IMG/VR virus record: IMGVR_UViG_3300031957_002411 | Coordinates: 1-64,000 of that record | DNA: 64,000 nucleotides | Reading direction: 5' to 3' (one strand) | Origin: a virus | Shown: piece after piece, positions 8,112 to 16,902 of the stretch | Numbering within the stretch: the stretch's first letter is position 1 | Layout: every line of letters begins with the position of its first letter | Notes under the pieces: model-generated | Seen by the model: the letters and a program-made list of their open reading frames with translations, nothing else | What the model was told of the DNA's origin: nothing | Database searches by the model: none | Position numbers and translations under genes: made by a program

Positions 8112-8716
8112 AACCTTCAGTAATTTGTTGTGGATCTTTTCCATACAAGAATATTGATATAAATTACATAGTTGATTCTTTTGATACTATAATTAGACAC
8201 AACATGCTAGTGCCAAATTGTGGGTATGGGCTTAGAGATTCAACCATCCATGTGCTAAATAATCATTTATCTAAATATTGGAAGCAAAAAATTTCTATTG
8301 ACAGGTGGTGTAAAATATATGAAAACCTCTATAATATAAGTAGAGAGCATATTGAAAAATTTCACGATTATGTAAATAGAGACAATATAAATTTAATTAA
8401 CTATCCTACTAATAATACAGAATTAATGCAGGAAATATGCAAAAATAACAATGTAGAATATAATGTAACTGCTAAAATTCTTAGGTGTGGTTTAAGTTCT
8501 GTAGCTGCTTGTATATCAGATGGTTTAAAACCTTTCATGATTGGATACTCGATAGACGAAGAAAGCACGTTAGAGCATGTTTACAAGCATGATCGTACAA
8601 TTAACAAGAAATGGCATAATGCGTTGGAAGAAATCACCTTGATAAAATCTCTACATAAAGCTGGCTTAGTAGACGCTACGCTTTGCTGCTTAGAAGACAA
8701 AGATCATTTATCATGA
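8108..8716 (+). CDS. Sialyltransferase-like (GT29-like) protein
   Basis: The 202-residue protein has two blocks resembling sialylmotifs of family GT29. Near residues 6-46 a Cys-Gly-Ser start leads to DSFDTIIRHN and then GYGLRDST, like motif L. Near 126-150 RCGLSSVAACISDG leads to FMIGYS, like motif S. A later H..LEEITLIKSLHKAG block fits the family's C-terminal part. If right, it transfers a CMP-activated sugar. The similarity is by eye and partial, so another GT fold remains possible. A CMP-sugar synthetase-like gene at 56173 gives supporting context. Confidence 0.5.
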   Translation: MKPSVICCGSFPYKNIDINYIVDSFDTIIRHNMLVPNCGYGLRDSTIHVLNNHLSKYWKQKISIDRWCKIYENLYNISREHIEKFHDYVNRDNINLINYPTNNTELMQEICKNNNVEYNVTAKILRCGLSSVAACISDGLKPFMIGYSIDEESTLEHVYKHDRTINKKWHNALEEITLIKSLHKAGLVDATLCCLEDKDHLS

Positions 8717-9633
8717 TAAACTTATTCAATGTCAATCATTACAAGATAGATACTGCACAGTTTTCAAATTTATTGCATGACAAATGTGTAACAGAGTTTG
8801 AAAATGATTTTGCAGATTATGTAGGTGCAAAGTATGCATGTACAGCAAATAGTGCGTCAAGCCTTATCTTTTTAAGTCTTCTCAGATATGCACCAACTGT
8901 AGTAAAGATACCTACCATAATGCCCATAGTGGTTCCTAATGTAATAACTAACACTAGGCACAAAATTATATTCTATGATGATCCTGATTGGGTGGGTCAT
9001 TGCTATCATTTACATGATAACATATACGATTCAGCCCAAGAAGTATCTAGAGATATTTACAAAAAAATAAATGATGACAACGCCATAATGATATTTAGCT
9101 TCTATCCAACAAAGCCAGTTGGCAGTTGCGATGGTGGAATGGTAGTCTGCAATGACTATGACACAATACAATATTTTAAAACAATGACTATGAATGGCAC
9201 AACGCAAAATAGTGATAGCTGGAAAAGAAGTCAGACAGTTGCTGGATATAAGATGCATATTAATTCTTTACAAGCTGCAATGGCTCATTCAAACCTTAAA
9301 AAGTTAGATACAAAAAATAAAATATTAGAAGAGATAAAGGGGATATACAATAAAACATTTGGTATACAAAATACTAGCAATCATCTATATAGAATTAAGG
9401 TTGCTAATAACGCTTTATTCTTGAAGAAGATGGCAGAATGTGGTATACAGTGTGGTATACATTATGAAACTTGTCACAATAAAACATTTTTCAATTGCAA
9501 CCAACAGTCTTTACCTATATCAGAATCAGCATCCATGCACTATGCAAGTATACCATTTCATGAAGGACTATCTGTAAACGACATCAAAAAAGTGATAACA
9601 TACACTCATAAATTTTCAAAGGATAACAGATGA
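8713..9633 (+). CDS. DegT/DnrJ/EryC1-type aminotransferase
   Basis: This 306-residue PLP enzyme resembles sugar aminotransferases. It has YVGAKYACTANSASSLIFLSLL near the N-terminus (cofactor and dimer region) and FSFYPTKPVGSCDGGMVV, where the lysine is the probable Schiff-base residue (about 127). A closing block ASIPFHEGLS.NDI is typical of the family. The ATG at 8713 makes a four-base ATGA overlap with the previous stop, so it is preferred over an upstream TTG. It is short for the family (usually about 370), mainly in the C-terminal domain. It probably forms an amino sugar on a nucleotide carrier. Confidence 0.78.
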   Translation: MINLFNVNHYKIDTAQFSNLLHDKCVTEFENDFADYVGAKYACTANSASSLIFLSLLRYAPTVVKIPTIMPIVVPNVITNTRHKIIFYDDPDWVGHCYHLHDNIYDSAQEVSRDIYKKINDDNAIMIFSFYPTKPVGSCDGGMVVCNDYDTIQYFKTMTMNGTTQNSDSWKRSQTVAGYKMHINSLQAAMAHSNLKKLDTKNKILEEIKGIYNKTFGIQNTSNHLYRIKVANNALFLKKMAECGIQCGIHYETCHNKTFFNCNQQSLPISESASMHYASIPFHEGLSVNDIKKVITYTHKFSKDNR

Positions 9634-10553
9634 ATAGGATTATAGTTACTGGTGGAAAAGGTTTTTTAGGTAAAGTAGTAACCACCAATCTACATTCTAT
9701 GGGTATGGTACATGCTCTTGATAGTTCAATGTATGATCTTAGATCTTACGAAGAAACAGAGCAGATGTACATAGATTTTAATCCTAATATTGTTGTACAT
9801 TTAGCCGCTACGGTTGGAGGTATTGGGGCTAACAAAGAAAATCCGGGTAAATTTATTGAAGAAAACCTAGTAATGGGATATAATACTATCAAGTTAGCAA
9901 AAGAATATGGTGTTGAAAAATTTGTAATGCTAGGAACAGTGTGTTCATATCCCAAACATTGCCCAGTACCATTTAAAGAAGAGGATTTATGGAATGGCTA
10001 TCCAGAAGAAACAAATGCTCCATACGGAATAGCTAAGAAAACTCTTATGCAGATGATACAATCTTACAATCAACAGTATGGATTTAATGCAATTAATCTC
10101 ATACCCGTGAATATGTATGGGCCTAATGATAATTTTGATCCTAAATCTAGCCACGTTATACCTGCACTGATTTTAAAATTCCAACAAGCAATTGATAATG
10201 GTCATGAACCTGTTGAGATCTGGGGGACAGGTAGGGCTAGTAGAGAATTTCTATACGTTGATGATTGTGCAGAAGCTATAAAACTTGCAATCAAAAAATA
10301 TAATAGACCTGAACCAACAAATATTGGAACAGGTAAAGAAATTACAATTATGGAATTAGCACAGAAAATATCAATAATTATGGGACATAAAGGAAGCATA
10401 CACTATAATCCTAAATATCCAGATGGTCAACCAAGAAGATGCTTAGATACATCTAAGGCTAAAGAACGTTTTGGCTTTGAAGCAACAACTGATTTCGACA
10501 CAGGACTAACTAAAACAATAGAATGGTTTAGAAATGATTACAGTAATACTTAA
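9630..10553 (+). CDS. fcl: GDP-L-fucose synthase (SDR epimerase/reductase)
   Basis: The 307-residue protein starts with the NAD(P)-binding IVTGGKGFLGK (about 4-14) and has the family signature SYPKHCPVPFKEEDLWNG, the catalytic YGIAKK, and INLIPVNMYGPNDNF. These match GDP-4-keto-6-deoxymannose epimerase/reductase, which makes GDP-L-fucose. The length is normal for the family. ATGA overlap links it to the aminotransferase. The enzyme that makes its substrate, GDP-mannose 4,6-dehydratase, is not in this window and may be from the host or elsewhere in the phage. Confidence 0.9.
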   Translation: MNRIIVTGGKGFLGKVVTTNLHSMGMVHALDSSMYDLRSYEETEQMYIDFNPNIVVHLAATVGGIGANKENPGKFIEENLVMGYNTIKLAKEYGVEKFVMLGTVCSYPKHCPVPFKEEDLWNGYPEETNAPYGIAKKTLMQMIQSYNQQYGFNAINLIPVNMYGPNDNFDPKSSHVIPALILKFQQAIDNGHEPVEIWGTGRASREFLYVDDCAEAIKLAIKKYNRPEPTNIGTGKEITIMELAQKISIIMGHKGSIHYNPKYPDGQPRRCLDTSKAKERFGFEATTDFDTGLTKTIEWFRNDYSNT

Positions 10554-11280
10554 TGGGTACAGAAGACCTCATGTTCTAGAAGAACAGTATAACGCTATCA
10601 AAAATCAAACTTTAAATGAGATTGATGGTATAATGCTGTGGTGTAATTTTGATGAAGAGTCTATGTCTAAGTATCCAGCCCACGTAGTACAAAATTGTAC
10701 AGCTGCTTTTTGCAATCAAAATTTAGGCGTATGGGCTAGATTTTCTTACGCACTGAATAGTTTTTCAAAGTATATTTGCATGATTGACGATGATACTATA
10801 CCGGGATCAAAATGGCTACAAAACTGTGTTGATACCATGCAAACACACAGGGGAGTATTAGGATGCAGAGGTGTTCGCATGACCGGCGATGATTATTTAA
10901 ATTACCCCGGATGCCAATATGAAAGTTTTGGAGCAAGTAATCCTAATGAACAAGTTGAAGCAGTAGATATAATGGGTCACTGCTGGTTTTTTGAAAGAGA
11001 ATGGCTAAGGGCATACTGGGCTGAATCGCCATCTTCTAGATTAACAAGTGGTGGAGAAGATATGCACATGTCTTATGTGGTGCAAAAACATTTGGGTTTA
11101 TATACTTACGTTCCACCACATCCAAAAGATGATAAAGAAATGTGGGGTTCTCTTGATCCAAATACTCATGGTGAGGATATGGTAGCTACTTCTAGGACGG
11201 GAGAAGGCCACATGCAAGCACACGCATATTGGAACTATATTATAAAAAATGGTTATACTCTGGTTAAGGATAGAAAATGA
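10534..11280 (+). CDS. Family 2-like glycosyltransferase
   Basis: This 248-residue protein opens with a GT-A strand (MITVILNGYRRPHVLEEQ) and carries the acidic metal site MIDDDTIPG (about residues 87-95), followed by a membrane-independent catalytic region with GEDMHMSYV. The DDD plus later ED pattern is usual for inverting GT2 enzymes. It begins 20 bases inside the fcl gene, implying coupled translation. The acceptor is unknown; it could use GDP-fucose, but nothing in the sequence proves the donor. Confidence 0.75.
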   Translation: MITVILNGYRRPHVLEEQYNAIKNQTLNEIDGIMLWCNFDEESMSKYPAHVVQNCTAAFCNQNLGVWARFSYALNSFSKYICMIDDDTIPGSKWLQNCVDTMQTHRGVLGCRGVRMTGDDYLNYPGCQYESFGASNPNEQVEAVDIMGHCWFFEREWLRAYWAESPSSRLTSGGEDMHMSYVVQKHLGLYTYVPPHPKDDKEMWGSLDPNTHGEDMVATSRTGEGHMQAHAYWNYIIKNGYTLVKDRK

Positions 11281-12311
11281 TATTAGTAGCATTTGGAACA
11301 AGACCAGAATGGATTAAAATCAAACCTGTTTTAGAACAGTTCAGGCGTGGTCAAATTCCATACAAAATTATATCAACTGGTCAACACTGTGACATAATTG
11401 ATAAATCTGTAAAACATCACAATATAGAATATTTAAGTATACCTGAACAACATAATAGGCTGGATGATATTGTAAAGGCTGTAATAGATAATGGCGATAC
11501 AATTTACGAAGGTGTAAACCATGTCATGGTTCAAGGCGATACTACATCTGCATTTGCAGTTGCTTTAGGCGCATTTCATAGAAGAATTAAAGTGATACAT
11601 CTTGAAGCAGGACTTAGATCTTGGGATATGTATAATCCATATCCAGAAGAATTCAACAGAGTTACAATTAGCAGTATGGCAGATATACATCTTTGTCCGA
11701 CTGAGACTAATGCTGAAGTTATAAGAAAAAATCACAGCGGCAAGGTGTTTGTGGTAGGTAATACAGTACTAGACAATCTTACTCACTTGAAGCCATCTCT
11801 TGGAGATACTGTATTAATAACCATGCATAGGCGTGAAAATTTATCTATTATTGACAAATGGTTTGAAGCTATTGAAAAGGTAGCAGAAGATAATCCAAAT
11901 TTAAAGTTTATATTTCCTATGCATCCAAACCCAGACATAAGAAAACATAAAAAAATGTTAAAACATGTTGAAGTTGTGAAGCCTTTATCGTATAATGACT
12001 GTATAGAGATATTATCTAAATGCGCAATAGTTATTACAGACAGCGGTGGATTGCAGGAAGAGTCATCATTCTTTAAAAAGAAATGTATTGTATGTAGAAA
12101 AACAACAGAACGAACAGAAGGTGATGGATCGTTTGCTCGTATGTGTCATTCACCAGACAAGTTAAAAAAAATATTTAAAGACGCAAAGATAGAAATGGTA
12201 GATCAACCGTGTCCATATGGTGACGGTAACGCAAGTGTAAAGATTCTAAAAATAATTAAAAAGGAAACGTATAAAGATGCAGCCATCTATAAAACAAGAA
12301 AATCTAGGTAA
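11277..12311 (+). CDS. wecB: UDP-N-acetylglucosamine 2-epimerase (non-hydrolysing)
   Basis: The 344-residue protein shows the family signature along its whole length: FGTRPEWIK at the start, VQGDTTSAFAVALGAF (about 85-100), HLEAGLRSWDMYNPYPEEFNR, VVGNTVLDNL, and ITDSGGLQEESSF near the UDP site. It interconverts UDP-GlcNAc and UDP-ManNAc in the cytoplasm. The GTRPE.IK start and SGG..EE loop are intact, so activity is likely. ATGA overlap joins it to the glycosyltransferase before it. It could feed ManNAc-type sugars to a nonulosonate pathway with genes near 45-57 kb. Confidence 0.93.
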   Translation: MILVAFGTRPEWIKIKPVLEQFRRGQIPYKIISTGQHCDIIDKSVKHHNIEYLSIPEQHNRLDDIVKAVIDNGDTIYEGVNHVMVQGDTTSAFAVALGAFHRRIKVIHLEAGLRSWDMYNPYPEEFNRVTISSMADIHLCPTETNAEVIRKNHSGKVFVVGNTVLDNLTHLKPSLGDTVLITMHRRENLSIIDKWFEAIEKVAEDNPNLKFIFPMHPNPDIRKHKKMLKHVEVVKPLSYNDCIEILSKCAIVITDSGGLQEESSFFKKKCIVCRKTTERTEGDGSFARMCHSPDKLKKIFKDAKIEMVDQPCPYGDGNASVKILKIIKKETYKDAAIYKTRKSR

Positions 12312-12909
12312 TTACATAGTACCTGAAGAAGTAAAAGAAGGTGTTTGTTTAGAAATAGGAGCAAATGTAGGATCTTTTACAGATAAATACAAAGATTTCT
12401 TTGGCTTATTACACTATTACGAACCAATTACAGATTGCTTTAATGTTATAAAACAAAAACTTGAAGCATCGAACAATCCTCTAAGAAATGTAATAGGTTT
12501 TAACAAAGCATGTTATGATAAATCTGGAGAAGAACTAGAAATATTGTTGCATATAAATAATGACAGTGGCTCATCTGCTGTAAAAACAGATTTAACAAAA
12601 GACCATGAAGAGTGGAAAGATGGTAACGTCATTCAAAAAGTTTCAACTATTTCATTAGAAGACGCAATAGAAGAAATTGGTGGAAGCGTAGACTATTGCA
12701 AATGCGACTGTGAAACAAGCGAGTATTATATATTCATGAGCAAGGATCTTAGTGCCATAAATTACATAGGCATGGAAGTACACTGGCAAATGGGAGAAGA
12801 ACGACAACATGAATTACTAAAACATATTTCTAAAACTCACAAGTTTGTTATGGGCCATGCAGGTTACACTTATGGTATTAATAGAGAAATACTGCTAAAG
12901 AGGAAATAA
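12277..12909 (+). CDS. FkbM-family methyltransferase
   Basis: This 210-residue protein has the SAM-binding start CLEIGANVGSFTDKY (about 23-37), an acidic YYEP strand, and the FkbM-type block VDYCKCDCETSEYYIF (about 137-152). It belongs to the same broad class as the gene at 4925 but is only distantly similar by eye. Its start lies 35 bases inside the epimerase gene. The sugar hydroxyl it methylates is unknown. Two FkbM enzymes in one island suggest a glycan with more than one O-methyl group. Confidence 0.78.
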   Translation: MQPSIKQENLGNYIVPEEVKEGVCLEIGANVGSFTDKYKDFFGLLHYYEPITDCFNVIKQKLEASNNPLRNVIGFNKACYDKSGEELEILLHINNDSGSSAVKTDLTKDHEEWKDGNVIQKVSTISLEDAIEEIGGSVDYCKCDCETSEYYIFMSKDLSAINYIGMEVHWQMGEERQHELLKHISKTHKFVMGHAGYTYGINREILLKRK

Positions 12910-12910
12910 A

Positions 12911-13657
12911 ATGAAACTATCAACAGTTCCAAAAAAAGATATTAAGCATGATATAAAAGTGTTTGAAGAAAAGCTAAAGAACAAAGAAAACTTTACTTTT
13001 TCTAAATACGCTGATGGTGAATGGTCTGTAATTACAAATCAATCTCTCAATAATAAAGAGTTTTGGTTTGATGCCAACAATGTCATGGATGGCTACAAAA
13101 GAACAAAACTTCTAGAGTCTTTCCAATATCATCATCCAAATTATTACGTTGGGGTTTCTTGCCCATGTTGCCAAGGTTTAGAAATTCATAAGAAAATGAT
13201 ACAGGAATGCAAACAAGATGAAGACCATATAACTTGGGCTAATCTTTGGGTAAATAATAACTATAATTATTTTACATCTAATATCTTACCGTTGTTCAAA
13301 GATCGTGATGTGGTTCTATATTCAAACAAAGAAGGGAAGTTTGAAAATCTACCTTTTAAGCCTATACAAATTTTTCCAGTTGAGAAGAATGCTTGGGCTT
13401 CTAATTGGAATTTTATAGAAGAAAGTAAACACTTTGTAAAAAATAATGACATAGAAAATGCTTTGTTTTTATTTTGTTGTGGGCCGTTTGGAAATATTTT
13501 AGCACATGAGCTAACAAGTTGTTGTCCACAGAATACATATTTAGACATTGGATCTACCTTAAATCCATATTTACAATCTGAAGGTTTTGTAAGAGATTAT
13601 TATGTTCAGGGTTCTTTCTTTTCTCAAATGGAGTGTATTTGGAATAATGAAGAATAA
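12911..13657 (+). CDS. GT-D fold (DUF1792-like) glycosyltransferase
   Basis: The 248-residue protein has FTFSKYADGEW (D35-G36-E37), the hallmark DGE of GT-D transferases of the DUF1792 type, and a C-terminal FCCGPFGNILAHEL followed by YLDIGSTLNPY, which also matches that group. DUF1792 enzymes add glucose to serine-linked glycans in Gram-positive adhesins; here the substrate is unknown. It starts one base after the previous stop with an AGAGGAAA site. The many Trp, Tyr and Cys residues are normal for the fold. I am fairly confident of the fold and less so of the activity. Confidence 0.65.
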   Translation: MKLSTVPKKDIKHDIKVFEEKLKNKENFTFSKYADGEWSVITNQSLNNKEFWFDANNVMDGYKRTKLLESFQYHHPNYYVGVSCPCCQGLEIHKKMIQECKQDEDHITWANLWVNNNYNYFTSNILPLFKDRDVVLYSNKEGKFENLPFKPIQIFPVEKNAWASNWNFIEESKHFVKNNDIENALFLFCCGPFGNILAHELTSCCPQNTYLDIGSTLNPYLQSEGFVRDYYVQGSFFSQMECIWNNEE

Positions 13658-14561
13658 AAAGGTTACAAACTGTTATTACAACAGATCTTGTAGTGGGGTG
13701 GGAGATTTTTTACGTGGTTGTTGTCATCTTTTTGATATTTTAAATAACAACCTATCAATCTCTTTTAGCGCTCACGATCTAGGAAACTATATTTCTACGA
13801 AGTGTAAAAAGAAAATAGTTGACGATGAAATATTTGACACAGAAAGTTACAACAAAGATAACTGTGATAAGTATAATTACTTTGATAATATGAAAACAAA
13901 TTTAGAAAATGCACTAAACAACAACGAGGAAGATATGAAATTGTTCTCTAATTATTCTGATCACATTGTAGATTTAGAGGGTTACTTTTTATCACAAGAC
14001 TGTAAATCTTTCATGAAAGATAATATCATCTTTAGTGATGACATAGAGAGAGAGTTTTCTGAGCTGGGTATTGAAGATTATAATGTAATTCATTTTAGAC
14101 TAGGTGATAGGGAGTGTTGTGAAAGTGTCACGAATGAAGAACTAGATAGATACAATATCAATACTGCCATGTTCGACATAGACTACGGCAATTTATTTAG
14201 AGAGGTTTATTCATATTACCTACGTAGTAATCCAATTATAGGAGAAGAAAAAACCTTGGTAGTGCTTTCAGACTCTAATAAATTCAAAGATTTTCTAGAG
14301 GTCTTTTTAGGAGATAAACCTTGGGATATTCGCGTTATACACAAAAAAAGTCTACATTCTTCAGACAATCCGGGTTTTGTTAAGAGTTTAAACGTTGACA
14401 GGGAAGAAAAAATTGATAAAATGAGGTATGTAGCGTTAGATATGAAGGTCATTTCTAAGGCAAGTGAGATAAAATCATACAGTGTTTATCCTTGGGGATC
14501 TGGTTTTGCCTTCTGGTTAGCTAGGATATTTGATATTCCAATCTCTAATAATAGTGTATAA
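13647..14561 (+). CDS. Fucosyltransferase-like (GT11/GT23 superfamily) protein
   Basis: From ATG 13647 the protein has 304 residues. An N-terminal SCSGVGDFLRGCCHLF block resembles the start of GT11-like transferases. IHFRLGD (H149, R151, G153, D154) matches the HxRxGD donor-binding motif of alpha-1,2/1,6-fucosyltransferases, and LVVLSDSNKFKDFL fits the following S-D strand. I chose 13647 because the upstream ATG at 13602 lies deep in the previous gene. GDP-fucose synthase upstream gives supporting context. Identification is by motif only; the exact family is uncertain. Confidence 0.58.
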   Translation: MKNKKVTNCYYNRSCSGVGDFLRGCCHLFDILNNNLSISFSAHDLGNYISTKCKKKIVDDEIFDTESYNKDNCDKYNYFDNMKTNLENALNNNEEDMKLFSNYSDHIVDLEGYFLSQDCKSFMKDNIIFSDDIEREFSELGIEDYNVIHFRLGDRECCESVTNEELDRYNINTAMFDIDYGNLFREVYSYYLRSNPIIGEEKTLVVLSDSNKFKDFLEVFLGDKPWDIRVIHKKSLHSSDNPGFVKSLNVDREEKIDKMRYVALDMKVISKASEIKSYSVYPWGSGFAFWLARIFDIPISNNSV

Positions 14562-14580
14562 TATCTATTGGAGGTTATTG

Positions 14581-14976
14581 ATGTTTAGTTTTATAGATAA
14601 AATGTACGGTAGGTCTCCTAAATGGAGGTCTGTGCGTAATGAATATATAAAAAATAATCCCACATGCGCTGCTTGTGGACGAAAAGATGGGCTTCAAGTG
14701 CATCATATCGTTCCTTATCACGTAGACCCTAGCAAAGAGTTAGACCCTACAAATCTTATCACACTATGCGGAAAATATTGTCATTTCGTATTTGGGCATT
14801 TCATGGATTGGAAAAGCTGGAATGAGAATGTAGTACGCGACTGTACCTTATATCATCTCGCAAAGAAAGATCGACCACACAGAGAAGTATTCGGTACTCC
14901 CCCAAAGGAGTGGTCCAATGCGGTATTTAATTTTATCTTTGATTATTTTACTTGGCCTTTCATCGACCGCGATTAG
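14581..14976 (+). CDS. HNH endonuclease
   Basis: The 131-residue protein has a compact HNH domain. Zinc ligands come as CAAC (about 25-28), the catalytic block is LQVHHIVPYHVD (about 38-49), and NLITLCGKYCH supplies the N and second cysteine pair. Starting at ATG 14581 puts GGAGG ten bases upstream; the longer frame uses a TTG inside the previous gene. Such genes in phages are packaging-associated or free-standing homing nucleases. With no terminase nearby, a mobile nuclease is more likely. Its end overlaps the next gene by 59 bases. Confidence 0.82.
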   Translation: MFSFIDKMYGRSPKWRSVRNEYIKNNPTCAACGRKDGLQVHHIVPYHVDPSKELDPTNLITLCGKYCHFVFGHFMDWKSWNENVVRDCTLYHLAKKDRPHREVFGTPPKEWSNAVFNFIFDYFTWPFIDRD

Positions 14977-15724
14977 CGGAACTAGAGATCCTAATACACC
15001 AGATTCCAAGCATTTAGCCTATGGCGAAAAACATGAATGCGTTGTTCCAGTAAAAGGCAAAATGAAAGTTAAAACGGTAGAAGGTGAAGAAATAGAAGTT
15101 ACTGCTTCTGGTTCTGGAGTTATTATAAAAAAAAGATATGTGCTAACAGCAGCACATGTTGTCCAAGGAACAAAAGATCCATACATAATTTTAAACGGAA
15201 AAAAGATACAAATTGAATGGGTTGTAATACCAAAAGCTTTTGATATAAATAAAACAGGACCAAACGATATAGCATTATGCAGACTACATGAAGATGCTAT
15301 AGTAGATTTTTATCCAGAACTATACGACAAAGACGATGAAATAGGCAAATTATGTAGTTTAGCTGGATGGGGTATGCATGGAACTTGGAAAACTGGCACT
15401 GTGTACGATGACGACAAGCGTAGAGCTGGGTCTAACTATGTTGATCCTATTATGTTCAAAGGAATGATAACATGCTCTTTACAAGATGTGAGCAAAAGAA
15501 CAAGTTTAGAGTTTTTGATTGGCAATGGCGACAGTGGTGGTGGATTGTTTATAGATAAAAAAATTGCTGGAATACATTCTTGCATTTACACAGGAGATGG
15601 TAAACTAGATTCTAGTTATAAAGATTATTCAGCCCACACTAGAGTAAGCCTTCACAAATCTTGGATTGACTTGATTACAAACAATTATGAAGAAATTTTA
15701 CAAAAAATTGCACCAGATAGTTGA
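14918..15724 (+). CDS. Exported trypsin-like serine protease
   Basis: This 268-residue protein has a Sec signal (about 1-20, LSLIILLGLSSTAISG) and a complete chymotrypsin-fold triad: H80 in LTAAHVV, D117 in NDIALCRL and S206 in GNGDSGGGLF. The SGSGVII opening before the His is typical. It probably cuts proteins outside the cytoplasmic membrane. AAAGGAG lies before ATG 14918. Most of the start region overlaps the HNH gene's end in another frame. An exported trypsin-like protease is unusual for a phage; its target could be a surface or competitor protein. Confidence 0.87.
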   Translation: MRYLILSLIILLGLSSTAISGTRDPNTPDSKHLAYGEKHECVVPVKGKMKVKTVEGEEIEVTASGSGVIIKKRYVLTAAHVVQGTKDPYIILNGKKIQIEWVVIPKAFDINKTGPNDIALCRLHEDAIVDFYPELYDKDDEIGKLCSLAGWGMHGTWKTGTVYDDDKRRAGSNYVDPIMFKGMITCSLQDVSKRTSLEFLIGNGDSGGGLFIDKKIAGIHSCIYTGDGKLDSSYKDYSAHTRVSLHKSWIDLITNNYEEILQKIAPDS

Positions 15725-15749
15725 CTTTTTACTGTAAACACAGTATAAT
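15721..15749 (+). promoter_or_regulatory. Sigma-70-type promoter before thyX
   Basis: TTGACT at 15721-15726 and a perfect TATAAT at 15744-15749 are separated by 17 bases. The -35 box overlaps the stop codon of the protease gene. A 5' leader of about 15-20 bases with GAGGAAAGGA precedes thyX at 15771. This is among the best promoters in the window and looks readable by a host housekeeping sigma factor. Confidence 0.82.
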
Positions 15750-15770
15750 TGGAATAGAGGAAAGGAACAT

Positions 15771-16415
15771 ATGAACACAGTAAAGCTTGTATCAATAACC
15801 CCCGATGCAGAAAAAACTATAGCCTATTGCGCTAGAGTGTCTAACCCTAACAATCAAGATACAAATGAGTATGCCAAACTTTTAAGGTATTGCATACAGC
15901 ATGGTCATTGGTCTATTTTTGAAATGGCTAATATGGTTCTTGAGATAAATACCACAAGAGGTATTGCAGCACAAATATTGAGACATCGTAGTTTTAGTTT
16001 TCAGGAATTTTCCCAAAGATACGCTGATACTTCGTTTCTTGGCAAGTCTATATCTACTCCAGATTTAAGATCACAAGACAATAAAAACCGTCAAAACAGC
16101 ATAGATGATCTTGACCAAGAAGTTAAACATAAGTATAATGTACAGATGAGAGAATTATTCTCAAAGTCTAAAGCATTATATGACGATATGATTAATAATG
16201 GAGTTGCAAAAGAGTGCGCAAGATTTGTATTGCCACTGGCTACTCCAACTAGAATGTATATGAATGGAACCATACGAAGTTGGATTCATTATATAAACTT
16301 AAGAGAGGGTCACGGGACTCAAAAAGAACACATGGATGTGGCAAATATGTGTAAGGATATTTTTATGAAACAATTACCCGTAGTATCGGAGGCATTAGGT
16401 TGGAATGTTAGATGA
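15771..16415 (+). CDS. thyX: Flavin-dependent thymidylate synthase ThyX
   Basis: The 214-residue protein carries the ThyX motif RHRSFSFQEFSQR at 71-83 and the downstream RFVLPLATPTRMYMNGTIRSW block that binds dUMP and FAD. It converts dUMP to dTMP with methylene-tetrahydrofolate and reduced flavin. The length is typical. It begins a short transcript with its own promoter and overlaps the next gene by 11 bases. It works in series with the dCMP deaminase (18403) and dUTPase (32063) to make dTTP. Confidence 0.95.
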   Translation: MNTVKLVSITPDAEKTIAYCARVSNPNNQDTNEYAKLLRYCIQHGHWSIFEMANMVLEINTTRGIAAQILRHRSFSFQEFSQRYADTSFLGKSISTPDLRSQDNKNRQNSIDDLDQEVKHKYNVQMRELFSKSKALYDDMINNGVAKECARFVLPLATPTRMYMNGTIRSWIHYINLREGHGTQKEHMDVANMCKDIFMKQLPVVSEALGWNVR

Positions 16416-16860
16416 AGCTACAATCGAAGTAACAGATAGGCATATCAATGAGGCTTATAATTCTCTTAATCATGTCAATGGTGCTACTGTAAATCCTTTA
16501 GAGATTGCAGCAGCAGAAGTATTGAAAATTGATTTAGAGAGGGTAGAAGTAAAACATGATAGATTATTTGTCTGGATGTACGACGATTCAGACTATATAC
16601 TATACAAATATGATGAAGAGTCATATGTAAAGGTATATGATTTTTTAAATGAGTGGCAACTAGTACTACAAGGTGTGGAAGACGGTATTCCCACTAAATT
16701 TGAGGGTGATCTTATTTCTTTTAATGTAGAGGTGGATGATGATACAGGAACTCACTCCAATCATTGGCATGGAGCAAGCCTTTATTTTAGCGGGTTTGCC
16801 GACGAACTTGATTCTCACAAAAAAAATCTAAAGTTTCGTTTGACAGATGACGAATATTAA
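16405..16860 (+). CDS. Unidentified acidic protein
   Basis: This 151-residue protein is strongly acidic (many Asp and Glu, especially DDSDY and VEVDDDTGTH) with no signal or membrane segment. It starts inside the end of thyX, so the two are translated together, with GGAGG about 12 bases upstream. The stop overlaps the spacer of the next promoter. An acidic DNA-mimic or a small regulatory protein is conceivable, but I recognise no family. Confidence 0.7.
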   Translation: MLDEATIEVTDRHINEAYNSLNHVNGATVNPLEIAAAEVLKIDLERVEVKHDRLFVWMYDDSDYILYKYDEESYVKVYDFLNEWQLVLQGVEDGIPTKFEGDLISFNVEVDDDTGTHSNHWHGASLYFSGFADELDSHKKNLKFRLTDDEY

Positions 16861-16867
16861 GTATAAT
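16840..16867 (+). promoter_or_regulatory. Sigma-70-type promoter before rIIB
   Basis: Consensus TTGACA (16840-16845) and consensus TATAAT (16862-16867) are 16 bases apart, with the -35 box inside the previous coding region. The rIIB-like gene begins 35 bases further with CAGGAGA. Both boxes are perfect, so it is likely a strong early promoter used by host polymerase. Confidence 0.85.
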
Positions 16868-16902
16868 GATGGTAGGAGATTTTTAACACACAGGAGATTG
16901 AA

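Noticed and set aside
13602-13646. Longer start for the fucosyltransferase-like protein
   Set aside because: The first 15 residues would come from a frame inside the previous gene; the ATG at 13647 fits the usual short overlaps.
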